11,822 nt of DNA. Origin: Hirudo medicinalis. Its lineage: Eukaryota > Annelida > Clitellata > Hirudinida > Hirudinidae. Numbering within the stretch: position 1 is the first letter of the stretch; every line of letters begins with the position of its first letter. A model generated the notes under the pieces. It was given only the letters and a program-made list of their open reading frames with translations, made no database searches and had not been told where the DNA came from. The DNA lies in the NCBI GenBank assembly GCA_011800805.1, contig MPNW01001281.1:53784-65605 (forward strand), in the 5' to 3' direction. This document shows, in pieces, positions 1 to 11,822 of this stretch. Both the position numbers and the translations under genes were made by a program.

Positions 1-55
1 GTCGACTCTGCTATCTCAGCCACAAGCTGCTAAAAAGTCACCACTTCAGCCAACT

Positions 56-220
56 CACTCACTCACTCACTCACTCACTCACTCACTCACTCACTCACTC
101 AACTCACTCACTCACTCACTCACTCACTCACTCACTCACTCACTCACTCACTCAGCCACTCACTCACTCACTCAATCAATCACTCATTCATTCATTCATT
201 CACTCACTCAATCACCTACT
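56..220. repeat. (CTCA)n tetranucleotide array
   Basis: A nearly pure CTCA array runs to about 175 and then decays into CAAT and CATT variants to about 220. It is non-coding microsatellite DNA at the left end. Confidence 0.95.
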
Positions 221-612
221 CACTCACCCATTCTTTGATAAACTATTTCGTTCAATCTATTCACTCCACTTATCTATTTGTTTTCCTGGCCATCACTTAG
301 GCCGACCTTAGAACGACGCATTCAATCACTCATTCAATCACCTATCCATCCAGCCGTCCACCCACCTACCCACCCACCCACATCGATCTACTCCATTCTA
401 CAATGAAGGCATCTGGGAATGTTGATGGATTACGCCGGAGATCACCCCCACTCCTTGTTTATGGTAAACTTGGGGACCCCACCGCGATCCATGAGAAACC
501 CGATCCTCTGCATCAAAACATTTCGAACATTAAGCCGGTGATGAATGCTTTCTTAAATAAACTAATTGTTATCCGTCCTTCCATATCTAACACAACATCT
601 GTCGGTTCGTTC
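221..612. other. Region without a recognised gene, left flank
   Basis: Degenerate CATT and CCAC tetranucleotide pieces at about 320-380 are followed by ordinary sequence. A frame open at 403-882 is mostly translated repeat and is not supported as a gene. No promoter element or exon is recognised, so this may be 5' flank or an upstream intron of the SoxD gene. Confidence 0.5.
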
Positions 613-725
613 ACCCACCCACCCAGCCGTCCGTCCATCCACCCATCCATTCATCCATCCATCCATCCATCCATCCATCCATCCATCCATTCATTCATTC
701 ATTCATCCATCCACCCAGCCATCCA
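613..725. repeat. (CCAT)n tetranucleotide array
   Basis: Runs of CCAT with CATT variants. In frame they translate as Ile-His-Pro-Ser repeats, which is a by-product of the 4-nt unit. Confidence 0.9.
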
Positions 726-978
726 TCACTGTTTTTTCATCAACCAGTCCACCTATCCACACGCCAATCCATTAGACCATAGCCAGCCAGCCACCCACCT
801 ACCCACCCACTCGTCCATCAACTGCCCATTATCCGATTGCACCAAGTATTCGTGCCCCCTAAAGCCTCCACTCGGCAAATGAATCAAAGCTGAACCAGGA
901 CGTTACCAATAACTCCTAATAAGTCTTCATGCAAAATACAAACGTAATCATAATCGCCACCACGAGTAATAACACTAC

Positions 979-988
979 TAGCAACAGC

Positions 989-1042
<54 letters not shown>

Positions 1043-1050
1043 AATAATAT
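979..1050. repeat. (AAC)n then (AAT)n array
   Basis: An AAC run of roughly 20 units turns into a short AAT run, about 70 nt before the acceptor at 1120. Confidence 0.93.
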
Positions 1051-1146
1051 TCATAATTCTTGATGTCATTAAAATTATTAACATCAAATCGGCTTATAAC
1101 ATTATTAATATTATTAACAGCCCACGAATGTGACGATACAGACTCA

Positions 1147-7507
<6,361 letters not shown>

Positions 7508-8142
7508 TTGCGAGCTGCCACCGACCTCCAAGTGGAATGACAGCCTCCCCACCCACCCTCCCTCTCCCTTAGAAGAATGTCAAGGTCGAATTCGTCGTCC
7601 AAAAAAAAAAACAAAAAACATGGTAGCATACTGAGGGCATCTTGTAGAACAGAATTCTCTAGAGAAGCTAGATTGTCGAATGTAACAAGCTTCAGCAACT
7701 GACATCGGTAATGTAATCGTAATCATTCACAAAATGAGTTTCTGGCTTCGGACGCGTTGTTGTAAATGTACAATCGAGTGGTCATGATCGTTCTTCTCCT
7801 CCACTGGCTCAATCGGCAGTGCTTTGTTGTCGTTTAGCGCGTCGGCCATGTCGAGAATTGTTCCTTCTGTGTTCTCCAGTGACATAAGTTAGCTTAAACT
7901 GATAGAATCTTACCAGTAGACTTCTTTGGAAGATTGTCTACCATTTAAGGAGGCTCTCTGTCTCTTTTAAATGGCCGTACACGCTGTTAAGCCGTGGAAA
8001 TGTTTCAGGATTAACAAGCAGAATGTCGACCAATTTATTTTGTGATGAAGCCACGAAATGCGAGACCAAGGTCGGACTCCTAGCACATTTGTATTTTACC
8101 AGTTTGTGATCATCTGCCTTGAATTAATTTTTAAAATCTTCA

Positions 8143-8212
8143 TTACTATTATTATTATTATTATTATTGTTGTTGTTATTATTGTTGTCATCATTATTAT
8201 TATCATTTTCAC
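8143..8212. repeat. (ATT/GTT)n short array
   Basis: ATT units with GTT interruptions, inside the proposed SoxD 3' UTR. Confidence 0.85.
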
Positions 8213-8515
8213 TTTTCTACTGCAAAAAAGAAAGAGACTCACTGATTGTACCCGCGGCTGTCCCTGTTAGTGTGTTTGCACGAGGTGGATCGACAGGCGA
8301 CGCGACGAATATATTTTTCTCCATCCGAACTACACGGTATTCACGAGGAAAAGACTTTTCCGAAGATTTTAGACGAGTAAACTTCTATCGACATATCAAA
8401 CAATCACTTCTTCATCGTACGCTCGTCTCGGCTCGTTCACGAAATGTCTCCCTGACTTATTTAAATTAGAATTTTGTCGTTGTTTTTCTTAGATAAACTG
8501 CAAAATTTGTATTTA

Positions 8516-8570
8516 CCCCGCACGGACTCGCGGGGACTTTTTCGGGAATGCCGAGCCCGGCGGTCTCGGC
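8516..8570 (+). other. Pair of GC-rich hairpins in the proposed 3' UTR
   Basis: CCCCGC (8516-8521) pairs with GCGGGG (8530-8535) across 8 nt. GCCGAG (8550-8555) pairs with CTCGGC (8565-8570) across 9 nt. They are next to each other in an otherwise AT-rich region. The function is unknown and the pairing is predicted by eye. Confidence 0.4.
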
Positions 8571-9058
8571 GAGTGTTATTTAGAGCGTCTGTGGTCTGGG
8601 ACGAAGTGGCCTGAAGAGATGGATACAAGGGACCACGGGTACTGTAATGTACAACTTCGAGCCGAGAGAGAAATGTTTTGACGAGGTTTACGTATATTTA
8701 AAGATGTCTTTCATGTTACAATTCATGCACCATCTATCCTCATTATGTGTCCAGAATTCGTTCACTGAAGCAGTACCTACGATCAACTTTCACAGATTGT
8801 ACATGTCCAATATACATTTATTGACCGACCCTTCATGAGCCGGCGATGCCGTTCGTTGTCCGTGACCTGTCCGTTTTAGTGAGTCAAAATTTAGACTTTG
8901 GTTATTTAGGCTGTATTTTGTATTTATTTAATCAACGACTTTCTTTCGGTGTTGTTTAGTACACAGTATTATAGACATCATGTTTAGAAGCCATTTCCAG
9001 TCCATACGAGTAGCTCGTGTTGCAAGTGTAGGCGACAGCCGATCGACGATGTTTGTGG

Positions 9059-9064
9059 AATAAA
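9059..9064 (+). terminator. Candidate poly(A) signal for the SoxD gene
   Basis: AATAAA in an AT-rich context, about 1.55 kb after the SoxD stop. The hexamer is common by chance in such DNA, so this is a candidate only. Confidence 0.35.
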
Positions 9065-9080
9065 ATTTAGATTTGTACAA

Positions 9081-9720
9081 GGGGATTTTCAATCACAACC
9101 TTTGATTCAAGATTTAAGACCTTTGGAGATTGATTTCTTTTAGTTAAGCTGGTGATTCATATAATTTGGAAATTATTGTTTTTTATTAATGTCTTGAATC
9201 AGTCACCTATAATGTTCACATCCTCTTTGTACTTTACAAAGAAGTAAACAAATTTAAATTCTTGAATTTGCATGGACAGAAGGCACTTTAGAAGGCAAGA
9301 GTGTTTGTGAGTGTGTGACTAAACACTCAACAGTCTCTCAAACAGATCAGATGCTTTTTTTATTACAAATGATTTTCAAATGTTTTTCAAAAGAACAAGA
9401 GATTCCACTGAAATCCAAAGGTTGTCTTATTGTAAAGATATTCGTGCTAAGACGACAAAGGAAGCCATTCAAGGGGATGAATTGAAGCCTTAGAGGGGTC
9501 AATATTTACTTGTGATTCATTTGGCTTCTCAGATGAATTTCTTTGCGAAAATAATTCAGTCTCACACAATAGAAATTCGTGTGTTAAGTTAACTTCACGT
9601 GCACACATCCCTCAAGCTATCTGTTATCAGTTCGTATCATTTAAAGCCAACCCAAACGAACAAATATGATGTCTTCTTAGTAATCCACGTTCCAAGTTCA
9701 ATTCAGAACGTCCAAATGAA
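9081..9720. other. Intergenic gap between convergent genes
   Basis: AT-rich sequence between the two candidate poly(A) signals, with no gene, RNA or repeat recognised. Longer 3' ends of either transcript could overlap here. Confidence 0.4.
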
Positions 9721-9726
9721 TTTATT
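9721..9726 (-). terminator. Candidate poly(A) signal for the RhoGEF-like gene
   Basis: TTTATT on the plus strand reads AATAAA on the minus strand, about 305 nt after the stop of exon D. It is the nearest clean AATAAA I noticed in that direction. The hexamer may be chance. Confidence 0.35.
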
Positions 9727-10031
9727 GGAGAAGCAAACAAGGTACTGGAGCAATTTAACATCCAAAGTCATTCGCTGTACAAAAATTAATCAAAATTGAC
9801 TACAATTCGGTAATATAAAAATGTACAATACAAATTTTGTTCGTCATGGTTCACTAAAAGTAGAAAATCCATCGATTTACAGAACAAATACTCGACGAAA
9901 GCCTCACAAGAAAAACATCGAAATCAACGACACGGCCTCACACGACTCTCGCCATTTTGCGAGCAAGCAGACGACAGTTCGAAATTTCAAATTTGCCCGC
10001 GCATTTAGAAACTAATTAAAAATCTTCGCCT
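9727..10031 (-). other. Probable 3' UTR of the RhoGEF-like gene
   Basis: This follows the TGA at 10032-10034 on the minus strand and reaches the candidate AATAAA. Short frames exist on both strands, but none shows family features. Confidence 0.4.
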
Positions 10032-10228
10032 TCAAACAACATTGTCCATGCTTCTCGTGGCCAGAGTGACCTCTCTGTCATTTTTACAGGTCAATATTCT
10101 TTGTTCTAAAATATTTTTCCACGTTACTTTCAATTCTTCGGAGGGAGCTCTCAGACAAAATGTCTTCGGTGCCCAAGGGTTTTGCAAAGTCGTCAGACGA
10201 GTTTCGACAGATATGAGGAGCTCCATGG
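10032..10228 (-). CDS. RhoGEF-like exon D (end of PH domain and C-terminus)
   Basis: The acceptor is CTTTTTCTGTAG ending at 10229; CC completes the open codon (Pro). The exon reads MELLISVETRLTTLQNPWAP, KTFCLRAPSEELKVTWKNIL, EQRIL and ends after SMDNVV at a TGA (10032-10034). Phe229 and Trp242 (fragment numbering) fit the last strand and helix of a PH domain. A weak internal donor is possible (ACCT then GTAAAA, GT near 10090), so the stop used here is probable, not certain. Confidence 0.7.
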
Positions 10229-11685
10229 CTACAGAAAAAGTAGGAAAATAATGTTAGAACATTCCTTAAACGGATTTTCTAATTAATCTGCTAGAAGTTA
10301 TGGAAATTATATAAATGAATGTCATTCATTTGGGGTGCAAGTTAGCTCAGAGGGTAGCGTTCCTGCGAACGACAGTAAAAGCGACAGTCGTTACGTGTCG
10401 TGTTCGAAACCCAGCTTGCACCACCACAAAGCGCCCCTGGGAGCCGGCGCTATATAAATGGTCTAAGCGCCCCTGACGCTAACGCTTATGGCGCTATATA
10501 AATAAACTTACTTACTCGAAGAGCTAGCATTTCCCTTAATTAAGACCCTCAAAAGATCTCAAGCATAGCATCCTAAACCTTTCCAGCCCATCCATAAGTT
10601 AAAACTTTGTGAACACTCACGAGAAGCGGTGTGGAATTCACAGCCGACAATGCTGGCCAGCATGATCGGTTCCTCGATGACATTGAGAACCTGGGTCTTG
10701 TAGTCTGCCCCTGTTATGAGGAGCATGTCGCTCGTGAGGACCACGTACGCGGAGCAACCGTTTCCGTCGAAATCTATCAGCTCCAGATTTCCGGAGTATA
10801 TGAGATGTCTGGAAGCTGTGGCGAGATGGAAGGCCTGGAAAAATAATGATGTGGAAATTCAGTCGTCGCCAAGTGATGGTTGAGAAAATCCCTGATGTTT
10901 TCCATGCACGATGTTTCCAGGAGGTGTTTTCACTAACTTAATTTCAAATTTAGGGCATGTGAACAGGAATTAATTTCGAATTATCTCTGAAATAAGTCAG
11001 ATGCAATAATCGATCTATCGCAAATAAGCATTTACAGATACAACAACAATAAAAACTCCAGGGTTAAGCCAAACAATGTACTAATGGTAATAACGGTAAT
11101 GATCACTGACCCTAATGGAAGGAGGAAAAACGAGTTTTGTCTGAATCTCCAACAATTCCTTGTCTATGCTGCTCACGACACTGGAAGACAAAGACGAAGG
11201 AGCCACGTTGTTGGACGAACAAGACGACGATGGAAAGGGCGGAGTGAACGCCGGGTACTGGAACAGCCTCACTGGAGAACGTCTGGAAGGTCCCTGACCG
11301 GAGGAAGAGTTTGAACCGTGATGGGCAAGACTGAGTACCGAAGAGGTGATGGTGTTGAGGGAGAGGTTGCTGAGGCTGCGATGGTTTTCGTTGATTCGGT
11401 TGCAGCACAAACGAAGAGCTGGAAAATAATTTTTATTAGAAGATTCATCTCGGATGCTCATAAATGCTCAAATGTAAACTTTCGATTGCATTGGGATCAT
11501 CGTCAATGTCATCGAGCGATGTCTCAATGTCATGAATGTTAATGTCAGAATTAATGTAAAAATTATCTTCGAATAAAAAGTGTCTTCTCACTGTGAATGA
11601 TTTTTTTCAGTCTGTCGTTCTCGTAACCCAGCTGGAGGCTCATGTGGGTTAGGCTTTGCAGGTGGAGGACCAGATCCTTTATGTG
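10032..11685 (-). CDS. RhoGEF-like gene (end of DH domain, PH domain), 5' partial
   Basis: Four minus-strand exons, 11685-11592, 11418-11111, 10834-10621 and 10228-10032, join with matching phases (1, 0, 1) into 270 residues and a TGA. Residues 1-45 look like the last two helices of a DH domain: DLVLHLQSLTH, then LKKII and RINENHR, compared with the usual INE-K/R end. Residues 46-116 are a Ser-rich insert. Residues 119-250 read as a PH domain: LLEIQTKLVFPPSI, ATASRHLIYSGNLELI, SAYVVLTSDMLLIT, VLNVIEEPIMLASI, and a C-terminal helix with Trp242 (SEELKVTWKNIL). DH-PH proteins load GTP onto Rho-family GTPases, often at membranes. Catalytic DH residues lie outside the window. I cannot name the subfamily; the tail after PH is only about 20 residues. 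The gene converges on SoxD. Confidence 0.75.
10332..10516 (+). mobile_element. tRNA-derived SINE, copy 2
   Basis: It starts GGGGTGCAAGTTAGCTCAGA and ends AATAAACTTACTTACT. Box A (TAGCTCAGAGG, 10344-10354) matches the Pol III consensus exactly, and box B (TGTTCGAAACC, near 10402) differs by one base. GGTGCAAG near the start can pair with CTTGCACC near 10415, which is followed by ACCA, so the tRNA acceptor stem seems preserved. The 3' body contains GGCGCTATATAAAT twice as a direct repeat and ends in CTTA units. I see no clear target-site duplication. It lies in the intron between exons C and D of the RhoGEF-like gene, antisense to it. Confidence 0.85.
10621..10834 (-). CDS. RhoGEF-like exon C (PH domain, first strands)
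   Basis: The acceptor is TTATTTTTCCAG ending at 10835; the donor is TTCTC followed by a strong GTGAGTG at 10620. It encodes AFHLATASRHLIYSG, NLELIDFDGNGCSAYVVLTS, DMLLITGADYKTQVLNVIEE and PIMLASIVGCEFHTAS. This alternation of strands with an LxxDMLL turn is typical of the PH domain of RhoGEFs. Confidence 0.78.
11111..11418 (-). CDS. RhoGEF-like exon B (DH end, Ser-rich insert, start of PH)
   Basis: The acceptor is TTATTTTCCAG ending at 11419; the donor is ATTAGG followed by GTCAGT at 11110. The first two bases complete the codon left by exon A (Thr). The sequence runs RINENHRSLSNLSL, then a Ser/Pro-rich stretch with GPSRRSPVRLFQYPAFTPP, then KELLEIQTKLVFPPSIR in phase 0. The low-complexity middle is unusual between DH and PH, which are normally close together. 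Confidence 0.7.
11592..11685 (-). CDS. RhoGEF-like exon A (late DH helices)
   Basis: On the minus strand the acceptor is TATATTTTAAG ending at 11686, and the donor is TTCACA followed by GTGAGA at 11591. It encodes HIKDLVLHLQSLTHM and YENDRLKKIIH in phase 0 and leaves one base. The helical, Leu-rich pattern fits late DH-domain helices, though a plain coiled coil is possible from this exon alone. Confidence 0.65.
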
Positions 11686-11729
11686 CTTAAAATATATATT
11701 TATTTATTTTTAGATGTTTATAAATAAGT

Positions 11730-11736
11730 TGAAATA

Positions 11737-11815
<79 letters not shown>

Positions 11816-11822
11816 CGATGAC
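11730..11822. repeat. (AAT)n then (GAT)n array, running off the window
   Basis: AAT units from about 11734 change into GAT units that continue to the window end. It lies upstream of RhoGEF-like exon A, therefore in an intron of that gene if the model is right. Confidence 0.93.

Larger units (their letters stand above)
7508..9080 (+). other. Probable 3' UTR of the SoxD gene with AATAAA signal
   Basis: No convincing coding frame follows the stop at 7507. The stretch is AT-rich with scattered stops, an ATT/GTT run at about 8143-8210, and two GC-rich hairpins near 8516-8570. AATAAA at 9059-9064 is a candidate poly(A) signal, which would give a 3' UTR of about 1.55 kb. Other explanations, such as an earlier cleavage site or an unseen terminal exon, remain possible. 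Confidence 0.4.

Noticed and set aside
1..6. GTCGAC at the very start as a cloning-site remnant
   Set aside because: A six-base SalI site at the window edge may be chance, and no vector sequence accompanies it.
403..882. A 159-codon plus-strand frame rich in Ile-His-Pro-Ser
   Set aside because: It is mostly translation of the CCAT tetranucleotide array, which stays open in several frames; there is no family feature outside the repeat.
1060..1146. Upstream Met with a hydrophobic run (MMSLKLLTSNRLITLLILL) resembling a signal peptide on the SoxD exon
   Set aside because: The stretch precedes an acceptor-like TTATTAACAG at 1120 and is AT-rich intron-like DNA read in frame. A secretion signal makes no sense on a nuclear HMG protein.
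10332..10425. A functional tRNA gene
   Set aside because: Boxes A and B and the acceptor stem are present, but the head is about 90 nt with no clear anticodon arm, continues into a SINE body and tail, and recurs with the same body at 7072-7259.
11084..11314. Plus-strand frame opposite RhoGEF-like exon B
   Set aside because: Shadow of the Ser-rich minus-strand exon; the minus frame has matching splice sites and phases on both sides.

Overview
The window looks like invertebrate animal (bilaterian) nuclear DNA. It has spliced genes with GT-AG introns, long introns full of trinucleotide and tetranucleotide arrays, and a tRNA-derived SINE family, and its gene families are animal ones. I cannot fix the phylum; nothing points to a vertebrate. 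No bacterial, phage or CRISPR feature is visible. All gene models below were made by eye from splice-site patterns, reading phase and remembered family signatures.

Plus strand, about 1121-7507, with a possible 3' UTR to about 9080: a six-exon SoxD-type (Sox5/6/13-like) HMG-box transcription factor gene. One very large exon (about 607 codons from the first Met, ending 2967) is followed by 3336-3591, 3829-4005, 4543-4648, 6462-6625 and 7407-7507. All five junctions keep phase, giving an open frame of 874 residues from the Met at 1147. The HMG box is split between 3829-4005 and 4543-4648. The long N-terminal part carries repeated CtBP-like motifs, SUMO-consensus motifs and a short leucine zipper, which suggests a repressor. 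The last two exons give only a short C-terminal tail.

Minus strand, 11685 down to 10032: the 3' end of a RhoGEF-like gene, in four exons that also keep phase. It encodes the end of a DH (Dbl-homology) domain, a Ser-rich insert, a PH domain and a short C-terminus. Its 5' part lies beyond the window. The two genes converge; candidate poly(A) signals lie at 9059-9064 (plus) and 9721-9726 (minus).

Antisense inside SoxD intron 5 (5913-6002, minus) is an isolated 90-nt exon-like stretch that reads as part of a discoidin (F5/8 type C) domain, closest by eye to discoidin domain receptors.

The rest is repeats: CTCA, CCAT and AAC arrays at 1-1050; TGGA, GAT/GAC, ATT and ATC arrays and a 21-nt minisatellite in the SoxD introns; AAT/GAT at the right end. 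Two copies of one tRNA-derived SINE (7072-7259 minus, 10332-10516 plus) lie in introns of the two genes, each antisense to its host.
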